Positions 53,733-62,087 of a stretch of DNA of 64,000 bases are shown here, piece after piece. The stretch spans positions 1 through 64,000 of the forward strand of contig CAYWJH010000003.1 of NCBI GenBank assembly GCA_964458555.1, read 5' to 3'. The position numbers were made by a program, and so were the translations under genes. Origin of the DNA: SLST01 sp964458555. GTDB taxonomy: Bacteria; Spirochaetota; Spirochaetia; DSM-27196; SLST01. Position 1 is the stretch's first letter, and the number at the start of each line of letters is the position of its first letter. A model generated the notes under the pieces. It was given only the letters and a program-made list of their open reading frames with translations, made no database searches and was not told the DNA's origin.

Positions 53733-55082
53733 CTACGATTCCATCCCGTACTCGGCGAGCTTGCGATGCAGGGTCTTGCGCCCGATACCGAGCACCTCTG
53801 CGGTGCGGCTCTTGTTGCCGTTGTTCGCCGCGAGGTTCGCACGGATGAGCTCGCGTTCTGCCTCCGCCATGCTCGCTCCGAGCTGGATCCGCACGTAGTT
53901 GCTCTCGCTGTCGGCGGCGACCGACGGCGGAAGGTCGTCCGGGGTGATGATACTGCCCTTCGCCATGACCACCGCGCTCTCGATCGAGTTGCGGAGCTCG
54001 CGAACGTTCCCCGGCCAGCTGTAGTTATAGAGCAACGCGCGAGCCTTCGGATCGATTCCTTCGACCGGCTTGTCGTTTTCGGTCGCGAACTCCTTGATGA
54101 AGGCCGACACGAGCAGCGGGATGTCCTCCTTGCGGTCGCGAAGCGGTGGGATGTGGATGTTGACGACGTTGAGGCGGTAGTAGAGGTCCTCGCGGAAGGT
54201 TCCCCGTTCGATCTCGGTCTTGAGATCCTTATTCGTCGCCGAGATGATGCGCACGTCCACCTCGAGCGTCTGCTCGCCACCGACCCGCTCGAAGGTCTTC
54301 TCCTGCAGCACGCGCAGGATTTTGATCTGGACGCTCTGGTTGATCTCGCCGATCTCGTCGAGGAAGATGCTGCCGAGGTGCGCGAGCTCGAACCGGCCCC
54401 GCTTACGTGCAACCGCGCCGGTGAACGCGCCCTTCTCGTGTCCGAAGAGCTCGCTCTCGAGCAGGCTCTCGCTCAAGGCGGCGCAGTGCACCTTGACGAA
54501 TGGCTTCTCGCGCCGGTTCGACAGCTGGTGGATCGCGTCGGCGATCAGCTCCTTTCCCACGCCGCTCTCGCCGGTGATCAGGACCGACGCGCGCGTCGGC
54601 GCGACCTGCCGTACGACGTCGAAGATCCGGTTCATCTCGACGCTCGTGCCGATGATGTTGGCGAATTGCCGCTTCTGGTCCAGCTCCTCCTGCAGCGCAC
54701 GGTGCTGCAGCGCGAGCTCGCGGGTGGACAGCGCGCGCTTGACTAACAGACTGAGCCGATCGAGATTCACCGGCTTGGTGAGAAAGTCGTACGCGCCGTC
54801 TCGCATCGCCTGCACGGCGGTCTCGATCGTACCGTGACCGGTGAGAATAATAACCGGGAGCGTCGGGTACGATTCGACGACCCGACGCAGGAGCTCCTCG
54901 CCGGAAACGCGCGGCATCTTGAGGTCTGCGATGATGAGGTCGACCTCCTCCTCTTCGAGCAGGTCGAGCGCCTCCTGGCCGTCCTCGGCGAGCAGCACGT
55001 TGTGACCATCGAGCTCGATCGCCTTTCCCAGACCGGCGCGGATGTTCTTCTCGTCGTCGACAACCAGAACGTTAAACTTCAT
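53733..55082 (-). CDS. NtrC/AtoC-type sigma-54-dependent response regulator
   Basis: 449 residues. Receiver domain (NVLVVDDEKN, phosphoacceptor in LIIADLKMP, Asp53 region), AAA+ domain with Walker A ITGESGVGKELIADAIH, GAFTGA loop (LFGHEKGAFTGAVARKRGRF) that contacts sigma-54, Walker B-like LDEIGEI, and a C-terminal Fis-type helix-turn-helix (NKSRTAEVLGIGRKTLHRKL). It turns on sigma-54 promoters once phosphorylated, most likely by the kinase encoded just upstream (overlap of 11 bases). Target genes are not obvious here. Confidence 0.94.
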   Translation of the reverse strand: MKFNVLVVDDEKNIRAGLGKAIELDGHNVLLAEDGQEALDLLEEEEVDLIIADLKMPRVSGEELLRRVVESYPTLPVIILTGHGTIETAVQAMRDGAYDFLTKPVNLDRLSLLVKRALSTRELALQHRALQEELDQKRQFANIIGTSVEMNRIFDVVRQVAPTRASVLITGESGVGKELIADAIHQLSNRREKPFVKVHCAALSESLLESELFGHEKGAFTGAVARKRGRFELAHLGSIFLDEIGEINQSVQIKILRVLQEKTFERVGGEQTLEVDVRIISATNKDLKTEIERGTFREDLYYRLNVVNIHIPPLRDRKEDIPLLVSAFIKEFATENDKPVEGIDPKARALLYNYSWPGNVRELRNSIESAVVMAKGSIITPDDLPPSVAADSESNYVRIQLGASMAEAERELIRANLAANNGNKSRTAEVLGIGRKTLHRKLAEYGMES

Positions 55083-56247
55083 CCTCGTTCCCTCTCCAGC
55101 CCAGGAGGTGCTGCTCGCGTTGCGGCACCGGGAAGAGGATGGTGAACGCCGTCCCCCTCCCCTCCTGGCTCACGACCGAGATCTCGCCCATGTGTTCCTT
55201 GATGATCTTGTAGACGAGCGTCAGCCCGATGCCGGATCCGAAGTCCTTCGTCGTGAAGTACGGCTCGAAGATCTTGTTGAGCACGTCTTCGCTCATGCCC
55301 TCACCGGTGTCGCTGATCCGCAAAACGACTTCGTCACCCTGCCGGCGCGTGGAGACGGTGAGCTCTCCCCCGTCGGGCATCGCAGAGATCGCGTTCTTCA
55401 CGATGTTGAGCAGCGCCTGCTTGAGGTACTTCTCGTCGAGCCGCAGCTGCGGCAGGTCTTCGTCGAGTTCGGCGACGATCGCGATCCCCGCGTCCTCGAG
55501 CTCGTACCGCACGAAGTCGAGCAGATCCTGGAGGATCGGGTTGAGGTCGCGGTCCTCGAGGGTGGTGTTCATGGGGCGAACCGCGAACAGGAAGTCGACG
55601 ACAATCCGATTGAGCCGTTCCACCTCCTCGTTGACGACGTCGACGTATTCCTGAATCGCGTCCGTCCGCTCGTCGTCGATCGAGCCCATGGCCTTCTGGA
55701 TGAGCTGCATATGGATCCCGATCGAGCCGAGGGGGTTCTTGATCTCGTGCGCCACTCCGGCGGCGAGGGTCGTCAGACTCGCGAGGCTCTCCGCACGCCG
55801 CAGCCGCGCCTCCCGGCTGCGCTTCTCGGAGACGTCCTCCACGTGGACGATCGTGCCGGAGATCCCGCCCTCGCGCACGAGCGGGCTGACCGAAAACGCG
55901 AGGATGAGCGGCGTGGTCCCCCGCTCGAGGGTGAACTCGCGATCGACGACCGACTCCTGCCCGACGAGCGTTCGCTCGACGAATCGCGCGATCTCCTCGT
56001 CTGCGATCGCGTCCCAGACGAGCACGTCGGCCGCGTCGCGGACCTTCATGGGGACCAGGCGTTCGGCCGCCTTGTTAACGAGCACGAGCCGGTGTCCGGT
56101 ATCGGCGACGATGATCCCGTCGCCGAGCGAGTCGAGCACGGCGTCGAGACGATCGTGCTCGCCGGCCAAATCGTGGACGAGCATCCGGATCTGATCGGGA
56201 TCGAGCTTGTCGAACTTTGCCAACGCTCGCTCTACGAACTTCCTCAT
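55072..56247 (-). CDS. PAS-domain sensor histidine kinase (NtrB type)
   Basis: 391 residues, start ATG at 56247 with GAGGG upstream; longer frame to 56355 rejected. No membrane helix, so soluble. PAS domain about 35-140 (VLDSLGDGIIVADTGHRLVL), HisKA with phosphoaccepting His167 in GVAHEIKNPLGSIGIH, HATPase_c with LLNIVKNAISAMP, ISDTGEGMSED and GSGIGLTLVYKIIKEHMG. It phosphorylates the NtrC-type regulator it overlaps. The signal could be metabolic, sensed by the PAS domain. Confidence 0.93.
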   Translation of the reverse strand: MRKFVERALAKFDKLDPDQIRMLVHDLAGEHDRLDAVLDSLGDGIIVADTGHRLVLVNKAAERLVPMKVRDAADVLVWDAIADEEIARFVERTLVGQESVVDREFTLERGTTPLILAFSVSPLVREGGISGTIVHVEDVSEKRSREARLRRAESLASLTTLAAGVAHEIKNPLGSIGIHMQLIQKAMGSIDDERTDAIQEYVDVVNEEVERLNRIVVDFLFAVRPMNTTLEDRDLNPILQDLLDFVRYELEDAGIAIVAELDEDLPQLRLDEKYLKQALLNIVKNAISAMPDGGELTVSTRRQGDEVVLRISDTGEGMSEDVLNKIFEPYFTTKDFGSGIGLTLVYKIIKEHMGEISVVSQEGRGTAFTILFPVPQREQHLLGWRGNEDEV

Positions 56248-56254
56248 CGCACCC

Positions 56255-57481
56255 TCACGCCGCTCGCCGCATCGAGTAGTAGAGGCCTTCGAGCGCGCGG
56301 GCCGCAGCCACGTTGTACGCCTCCACCCTGTTCGCCGCCTTGAGCAATTCTGCACGCCAGATCGTCAGCACCCGCGGCGAGACGGGCGACGACGCGTCGA
56401 CACGACCGTCTCCCGGGGCGACCGTCGCGCGCAGGAGCGCCTGCATCAGGTCGCTGAGCTCCTCGACGAAGTAACGGAACCCATCCGCGGTGCCCTGCGA
56501 GCGAATCGTCTCCCCGATCTCGTCGAGCAGCCCCAGCTCGATCTCTTCGCCGGCGACGCAGTTCTCGAGGAAGCGCTCGGCGAGCGGACGCAGACCCCGA
56601 CCATCGAGCGCGGTGAAGTAATCCCGAATGCTCGGGCTGTCCGGCGGCACGTCGCGGAAGATCCGCTCGATGACGCGGGCGCTCTCCCCCTCGCCGCGCG
56701 TCGCAAAACCGTAGGCGCGCGCACGCGACAGGATCGTCGCCATCACCGCGCCGCGCCGCGTGGTGGTCAACACGAAGTACACGCCCGCCGGTGGCTCTTC
56801 GAGCGTCTTCAGCAGCGCGTTGCGCGCCGACTCCTGCAGCCGATCTATGTTCTCGATCACGGCGATCTTCGCGCGCCCGGCCGGAGCGATGTGCGACCAG
56901 TGCGACAGGCGCCTGACGACGTGGACCGGAACCGCATCGAGGGGCGCCGCGGCGGCGATCTTTTCGCAGATCGACACGATTGAGTCGAGCCCCTTCGCGA
57001 AATCCCGATCCTCGGGCAGCTCTGCGTCGGGCAGGTAGGGTGCGAGCGCATCGTCGAGCTGCGCGAGCAAGGGCTCCGCCTTCTTGAGGCGGGCCTCCTC
57101 ACCCTCCCACAGGACCGGATCGAACCCACGGGGGAGCTTGCGGACCGAACGCTCGAGGAGGGATCGCAGCGCCACCCCGCTGTCGCGGTTGAGCGCGGGC
57201 GCGGCGACCGAGATCTCGCGGTTGAAGTAGCGCCCGCCGACGAGCAGCGTATCCGGATGGAGGAGGTGTCGTTGCTGTACACAATTCGTGCAGCCGCACC
57301 GCCACGGGGCGAGCGGACGAGATCCCGTGCACGTGAGACCCCGCGCGAGCTCGAGCGCCGTCGAGCTCTTGCCGGAATAGTCGGGCCCGTGGAAGAGGAG
57401 CGTCGGCGGGACGATCCCGTTCGCGATCTCTGTCGCGAGGCGCCCGACGACGTGCTGCTGTCCAATGATGTTCTCAAACAT
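56255..57481 (-). CDS. holB: DNA polymerase III delta' subunit (HolB/DnaX-like)
   Basis: 408 residues. Clamp-loader AAA+ fold: MFENIIGQQHVVGRLATEIA, modified Walker A FHGPDYSGKSS, zinc-binding cysteines in CTGSRPLAPWRCGCTNC followed by HLLHPD, AVIENIDRLQESARNALLKT (Walker B), LEEPPAGVYFVLTTTRRGAV and the SRC-like ILSRARAYGF, here SRA. C-terminal collar residues about 320-400. The Walker A is altered, as in many delta' subunits, so it is probably non-catalytic. It loads the beta clamp with DnaE-containing holoenzyme. Overlaps the CvpA gene by eight bases. Confidence 0.85.
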   Translation of the reverse strand: MFENIIGQQHVVGRLATEIANGIVPPTLLFHGPDYSGKSSTALELARGLTCTGSRPLAPWRCGCTNCVQQRHLLHPDTLLVGGRYFNREISVAAPALNRDSGVALRSLLERSVRKLPRGFDPVLWEGEEARLKKAEPLLAQLDDALAPYLPDAELPEDRDFAKGLDSIVSICEKIAAAAPLDAVPVHVVRRLSHWSHIAPAGRAKIAVIENIDRLQESARNALLKTLEEPPAGVYFVLTTTRRGAVMATILSRARAYGFATRGEGESARVIERIFRDVPPDSPSIRDYFTALDGRGLRPLAERFLENCVAGEEIELGLLDEIGETIRSQGTADGFRYFVEELSDLMQALLRATVAPGDGRVDASSPVSPRVLTIWRAELLKAANRVEAYNVAAARALEGLYYSMRRAA

Positions 57482-57962
57482 TGATCCGACCAGTGCTTAG
57501 AAATTCGGCAGCGAAGGGCAGGAACGGCAACATGATTCGGGCGAAAACGCTCCCCGCGATCAACGTCTCGGGCTCGAAAAACGGCTGGATCTGCACGAGC
57601 AGCAACACGATGAAGACCACGAGCAGCCCCTCCACGATGCCGAAGAAGAACCCGAGCGCGTGGTCGAGCTGGTCGAGGTGTATTCGTTCGATGAGCCGAT
57701 TAAGCGTGCTCTCGAAAATCTTCACGACGAGGTAGACGACCAGAAACAGCGCGAGGAAAGCGATGATCTGGCTCCAGATCGACGGGCCGATGTACTCGTC
57801 GAGGAGCTCAGCGACCATGCCGCTGAACACGACCGCCGCGATGATCCCCAGGAAAAGCGCCCCCGTGCCCAGCAGCTCCTTCACGAACCCCCGGAACGCG
57901 GCGCGAAACGCGAGAATCACGACGACGATCGCGAAGACGATGTCGATGCCGGTAAATATCAC
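57474..57962 (-). CDS. CvpA-family membrane protein
   Basis: 162 residues, GTG start overlapping the murG stop. Four membrane helices with the CvpA pattern (GIDIVFAIVVVILAFRAAFR; GFVKELLGTGALFLGIIAAV; LDHALGFFFGIVEGLLVVFI). Family members are linked to colicin V production or envelope resistance in other bacteria. Lies between murG and holB. Confidence 0.8.
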   Translation of the reverse strand: MIFTGIDIVFAIVVVILAFRAAFRGFVKELLGTGALFLGIIAAVVFSGMVAELLDEYIGPSIWSQIIAFLALFLVVYLVVKIFESTLNRLIERIHLDQLDHALGFFFGIVEGLLVVFIVLLLVQIQPFFEPETLIAGSVFARIMLPFLPFAAEFLSTGRINV

Positions 57963-59113
57963 TCCCTGCTCCTTGCTCGGTCGACGCCGGGTCCGGTCCC
58001 GACGTAGGCCGCGATGAGGTCCGTGATGACGCCGGTCGCGTCGAGACGGACGACCTCCTTCGCTCGGCGGCCCAACTCCTCACGAACCGCCGGATCGCCG
58101 GCGAGCTCGCCCAGCGTCCGTTCTATCTCGCCGAGGAGGGACTCCGCGTCGGTGAACACCCGAGCGGCACCCGCGCGCTCGAAGATAGCGGCGTTGCGCA
58201 GCTGGTCGCCCCGCGAGCCCGAGGAGAGCGGCACGAGCAGCATGGGCTTGCCCAGGGCGGCACCCTCCCAGATCGTGGAAGCGCCGGCCCGGCACACGAC
58301 GACGTCCGCGGCGGCGAGCACGTCGGGCAGCTCGGCACCGAAGAACTCGGCTGCGTAGTAGTCGGGGCCGTTGGCGCGGTCGATCTCGTGCCTGCCGGTC
58401 TGATGAACGATCCGCCACGAGACCCCGATGCGATCGGCGAGCCCGGCGACGACGTCGTTGAGCTGGACCGCACCCAGACTCCCTCCGAGGAAGCAGACCA
58501 CCGGCCTCGGATCCATCGGATCGAACCCGAGAAACTCCAGACCGGCGTCGCGTCGGCCCGCGAGGATCTCGGGGCGCAGCGGATTGCCGGTCACGATCAC
58601 GCGCTCGCGAAGCGCCGCGGCGACGCGCTCGCGCGTCTGCTCGTACGGGACGAGGACCTTCGTCGAGAAGCGCGCGTTGATTCGCGTCGCGAGACCCGGA
58701 TCCGCGTCGCTCTCGTGGCTGATCACCGGCACGCCGAGCAACCGCGCCGCCACGACCGGAGGAACGCTCACGAACCCGCCCTTCGAGAAGAGCACCGCCG
58801 GGCAGAGCTTCCGCACGATCCCGATCGATCGCAGCAGACCGGCGAGCACGCGGAACACGTCGGTGATATTGCGCAGCGAAAGGTAGCGACGCAGCTTTCC
58901 CGCCGGAATCGGGTAGTAGGCGATCCCGAGGGCCATGAGGATATCGCGCTCCATGCCGTCGGTGCTCCCGATCCAGGCGACGTCGACGCCTCCGAGCTCG
59001 CGCACGCGATCGAGCACCGCGAGCCCGGGATAGACGTGACCGCCGGTCCCGCCGCCGCTGAACAGGACGAGAGCCTTCCGTTCTGTGCCTTGCTTTCTCT
59101 GTGGTTCTGCGAT
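57959..59113 (-). CDS. murG: UDP-N-acetylglucosamine--lipid-linked MurNAc-pentapeptide transferase MurG
   Basis: GT-B glycosyltransferase, final cytoplasmic step of lipid II synthesis. The reading frame contains KALVLFSGGGTGGHVYPGLA (upstream Gly-rich loop), FSKGGFVSVPPVVAARLLG, VISHESDADPGLATR, GNPLRPEI, CFLGGSLGAVQLND, VVCRAGASTIWEGAALGKP and LLVPL. The frame from the Gly loop has no ATG, GTG or TTG: it stays open only as far as 59116 (stop at 59117-59119), with an ATC at 59111-59113 and a CTG at 59063-59065 (GGAAGG eight bases upstream). I place the end at the ATC as the widest option. Starting at the GTG at 59017 would remove the Gly loop. Overlaps cvpA by four bases. Confidence 0.88.
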   Translation of the reverse strand: MAEPQRKQGTERKALVLFSGGGTGGHVYPGLAVLDRVRELGGVDVAWIGSTDGMERDILMALGIAYYPIPAGKLRRYLSLRNITDVFRVLAGLLRSIGIVRKLCPAVLFSKGGFVSVPPVVAARLLGVPVISHESDADPGLATRINARFSTKVLVPYEQTRERVAAALRERVIVTGNPLRPEILAGRRDAGLEFLGFDPMDPRPVVCFLGGSLGAVQLNDVVAGLADRIGVSWRIVHQTGRHEIDRANGPDYYAAEFFGAELPDVLAAADVVVCRAGASTIWEGAALGKPMLLVPLSSGSRGDQLRNAAIFERAGAARVFTDAESLLGEIERTLGELAGDPAVREELGRRAKEVVRLDATGVITDLIAAYVGTGPGVDRARSRE

Positions 59114-59126
59114 ATCTCAAGATAGC

Positions 59127-59945
59127 ATGCGACCGCGACTCACGGCAATCTTCGCTCTCACGGTTCTTGGACTCGCTTTCGGACAAGTCCTTCTCGCGCA
59201 GCAAGATAGGGCCCATGTCGATCTGTCCGCCCGGCTGCAGACGCTCCTGCCGCAGCTCACGCTCGCCGAGGTTGGCGAGCTCTCGCGGACCGGCGAGCTC
59301 GCGCTACCGTACGGCCTCGAGCCGGGTAGCGACGTTTCGGTCCGTCTCGCTCCGGCGTTTGCGTCCCGGATAGAGGCCGACCTGCGGGCGATCGATCCGA
59401 AGATCGGGGTCGAGGTGCTCTTCCTCGCCGACGCCCCGCCGGGGGTATCCGCGGTCGACGCCGAGCTCGTCACGACGCTGCAGGCGATCAGTACGATGGA
59501 GGGCATCGAGTACTACTCGGCGAGCCGCGAGCGCATGCGCACGCTCTTTCACGAGTCGTACGTGATCGCCGCCCCGGCCGACCGGACGAGGCGGCCCGAC
59601 CCGGTTCTCGACTCGCTCCCGCAGACCGACCGGATCCACATCTTCCAGCGCGACTCGAGCTTCGGGCGAAACGTCCTCGAGCTCACCTATACGGTCGACG
59701 ACGGCGCGGTCCGTCTGCGGATGCGCAACCTCACGCGCATGCTCTACCAGGGGATCATCCCCGCGGTAGGCCCGGGGGAGCTCGGCCTCAACCTCGTGGT
59801 CGTACCGCTCGGCGAGCGGCTGCTCTTCTACGGCAACAGCGCCGCCCGGCCGGTGAGCCTGCTCGGCATGGAGGCGCGGGTCCAGCGCAGCTTCACCAAC
59901 CGGCTTATCGCACTCTACCGCTGGTTCCTCGACCAGACCGGGTAG
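59127..59945 (+). CDS. Exported protein of unknown function
   Basis: 272 residues with a signal peptide (LTAIFALTVLGLAFGQVLLA, cut near AQQ). Mature part is mixed alpha/beta, with LQTLLPQLTLAEVGELSRTG near the N-terminus and FQRDSSFGRNVLELTYTVDD and YGNSAARPVSLLGM later. Helical C-terminus. No family recognised. Divergent from murG by only about 13 bases, and 110 bases before pstS. Confidence 0.7.
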   Translation: MRPRLTAIFALTVLGLAFGQVLLAQQDRAHVDLSARLQTLLPQLTLAEVGELSRTGELALPYGLEPGSDVSVRLAPAFASRIEADLRAIDPKIGVEVLFLADAPPGVSAVDAELVTTLQAISTMEGIEYYSASRERMRTLFHESYVIAAPADRTRRPDPVLDSLPQTDRIHIFQRDSSFGRNVLELTYTVDDGAVRLRMRNLTRMLYQGIIPAVGPGELGLNLVVVPLGERLLFYGNSAARPVSLLGMEARVQRSFTNRLIALYRWFLDQTG

Positions 59946-60055
59946 TTGGGAGGCAGCCCCGCGGCGCTCATCATTTTCTAACACAATCCTCATACTCATT
60001 GAACCGTCCGGGACGATCTTGCGGTCAATCCAACTACCTGATCAAGGAGGACTTC

Positions 60056-61060
60056 ATGAGAAAGGTAGCACTTGTACTTCTGATGAGCCTGATCGCCATC
60101 GGCTTCGTGTTCGCAGCGGGCGGCCAGGAAGAGACGACCGACGGCGGCGAGGGGCTCGCGTGGATCGTCGAAGACGGCGACGACGCGATTCTTCCCGGCG
60201 TGAACCCGATCGAGGTCACCGGCGACATCGTCGCGGCGGGCAGCTCGACGGTCTTCCCGCTCGCGGAAGAGGTTATCGCTCGGTTCTACGACGAGGGGTA
60301 CTCGCAGCAGTACTCGCTGACCTACACGTCGATCGGCTCGGGAGCCGGCTACGAACGCTTCGCAGCCGGTGACTCGGACGTCTCGGGCGCGAGCCGCCCG
60401 ATCCGCGAGGGTGAGGTCGAGGCGGCGCGGGCCAACGGGATCGAACCGGAGGAGTTCATCGTCGCCTTCGACGCGCTCGCCGTCGTCGTAAACCCCGCGA
60501 ACGACTGGGCGACCGAGCTCTCGATCGAAGAGCTTGCCACGGCGTTCAGCACCGCAGAATCCTGGGCCGACGTTCGCGACGGCTTCCCCGACCGGACGAT
60601 CAATCGCTACATCCCCGGCACCGACAGCGGCACCTTCGACTACTTCGTCGAAGAGGTCTTCGACAAGGACGAGGAGCCCATCCTGAACGCGTCGCGCACG
60701 CAGTTCTCCGAGGACGACAGCGTGCTCGTGCAGGGCGTCGAGGGCGACGAAGGCGGCGTCGGCTTCTTCGGGTTTGCCTACTACGTCGAGGAGAGCGACA
60801 ACCTGGCCGCGGTAAACGTCGAAGGCGTCGAGCCGAGCGGCGCGACGGTCGACGACGGCAGCTACCCGCTCGCGCGTCCGCTGTTCATCTACAGCGACGC
60901 AGAGATCATGCGCAGCAAGCCGCAGGTCGCGGCGTTCGTGAACTTCTTCCTCACCTACGGCGAAGAGGAAGCCGGCGACGTCGGATACTTCCCCGCCCCC
61001 AAGGCGCGCGTAGACGCGGCCAAGGAGCGCTGGGTCGAGATCATGGACGGTCTGTACTGA
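60056..61060 (+). CDS. pstS: Phosphate ABC transporter substrate-binding protein PstS
   Basis: 334 residues. ATG with AAGGAGG seven bases upstream. Signal peptide ends in FVFAAGGQEE, without lipobox cysteine, so it is a periplasmic SBP. Type II phosphate-binding fold: VTGDIVAAGSSTVFPLAEEV, SIGSGAGYERFAAGDSDVSG, GTDSGTFDYFVEEVF and the C-terminal helix region. It captures phosphate for the PstCAB complex. The leader 59950-60055 has CTCAT direct repeats at 59967, 59989 and 59995 that could be a Pho-type regulator site. Confidence 0.92.
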   Translation: MRKVALVLLMSLIAIGFVFAAGGQEETTDGGEGLAWIVEDGDDAILPGVNPIEVTGDIVAAGSSTVFPLAEEVIARFYDEGYSQQYSLTYTSIGSGAGYERFAAGDSDVSGASRPIREGEVEAARANGIEPEEFIVAFDALAVVVNPANDWATELSIEELATAFSTAESWADVRDGFPDRTINRYIPGTDSGTFDYFVEEVFDKDEEPILNASRTQFSEDDSVLVQGVEGDEGGVGFFGFAYYVEESDNLAAVNVEGVEPSGATVDDGSYPLARPLFIYSDAEIMRSKPQVAAFVNFFLTYGEEEAGDVGYFPAPKARVDAAKERWVEIMDGLY

Positions 61061-61085
61061 TCGCAGCGTTCCGTGATTCACTACG

Positions 61086-61113
61086 AGGGAGGCGGTCCAT
61101 CCGCCTCCCTTTT
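61086..61113 (+). terminator. Attenuating hairpin between pstS and pstC
   Basis: Ten-base stem AGGGAGGCGG/CCGCCTCCCT with a five-base loop and four Ts in the 67-base gap. It would let most transcripts stop after pstS, giving more binding protein than permease, as in many pst operons. Confidence 0.75.
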
Positions 61114-61127
61114 GGTATGAGGTTTTC

Positions 61128-62087
61128 ATGAGCGACAAAGGTCACAGCAAGGTTCTCGTAACCGGCAAGACGGCACCGGTGCAGACCGCCGACTTCGCCC
61201 GTCGGCGGAGGATTCACGAGGATGTCATCCGCGTCGTGATTTTCGCGTTCGCCGCGGTCTCGGTACTGACCACGGTCGGCATCGTCGTGATCCTTGGCCG
61301 CGAATCGCTGCTGTTTTTCGCCGATCCGCGCGTAACGCTACGCGAGTTCTTCGGGTCGGTCCGGTGGCAGCCGCAGATCGGTCACTTCGGCGTCTGGCCG
61401 CTGGTGACCGCCACTTTCATGACGAGCTCGATCGCGATGCTCGTCGCCGGGCCGCTCGGTCTCTTCGTCGCGATCTACCTGAGCGAGTACGCCTCGCAAC
61501 GCGTCCGCTCGATTCTCAAGCCGGTCCTCGAGGTACTGTCGGGCATCCCGACCGTCGTCTACGGCTACTTCGCGCTGACGTTCATGACGCCGCTCTTGAG
61601 GTCGATCTTCGGCACGAACGTCGTCGAGATCTACAACACCGCGTCGGCGGGCCTCGTCATGGGGATCCTGATCCTGCCGCTCGTCTCATCGCTCGCCGAG
61701 GACGCGCTCAGCGCCGTCCCCACGTCGTTGCGAGAGGCCGCTTACGGACTCGGCGGTACGAAGATGGAGACGGCGCTGCGCATCGTGGTGCCGAGTTCGG
61801 TATCCGGCCTGGCCGCGGCCTTCATCGTCGCGCTCTCCCGCGCGGTGGGCGAGACGATGATCGTGGCGCTCGCCGCAGGGGCAGGGCCGAACTTCACGTT
61901 CAACCCCTTCCGCGCCGCCGAGACCATCACCGGCCATATCGTGCGGATCTCAGGCGGCGACATCGGCTACGACACGCTCGACTACAACAGCGTCTTCGCG
62001 CTCGGCCTGCTCCTGTTCCTGATCACGCTCACGCTCAACATGATCAGCCGACGCATCGTCAAGAAATACCGGGAGGTGTACGAGTGA
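61128..62087 (+). CDS. pstC: Phosphate ABC transporter permease PstC
   Basis: 319 residues with six main membrane helices. Permease motif: FMTSSIAMLVAGPLGLFVAI, EVLSGIPTVVYGYFALTFM, and the EAA loop LREAAYGLGGTKMETALRIVV with GGTK. It forms half of the membrane channel with PstA. Overlaps pstA by four bases. Confidence 0.93.
   Translation: MSDKGHSKVLVTGKTAPVQTADFARRRRIHEDVIRVVIFAFAAVSVLTTVGIVVILGRESLLFFADPRVTLREFFGSVRWQPQIGHFGVWPLVTATFMTSSIAMLVAGPLGLFVAIYLSEYASQRVRSILKPVLEVLSGIPTVVYGYFALTFMTPLLRSIFGTNVVEIYNTASAGLVMGILILPLVSSLAEDALSAVPTSLREAAYGLGGTKMETALRIVVPSSVSGLAAAFIVALSRAVGETMIVALAAGAGPNFTFNPFRAAETITGHIVRISGGDIGYDTLDYNSVFALGLLLFLITLTLNMISRRIVKKYREVYE

Noticed and set aside
59017..59017. 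GTG start for murG
   Set aside because: It would delete the GGGTGGH loop, first strand and substrate site that are clearly encoded upstream in the same frame.
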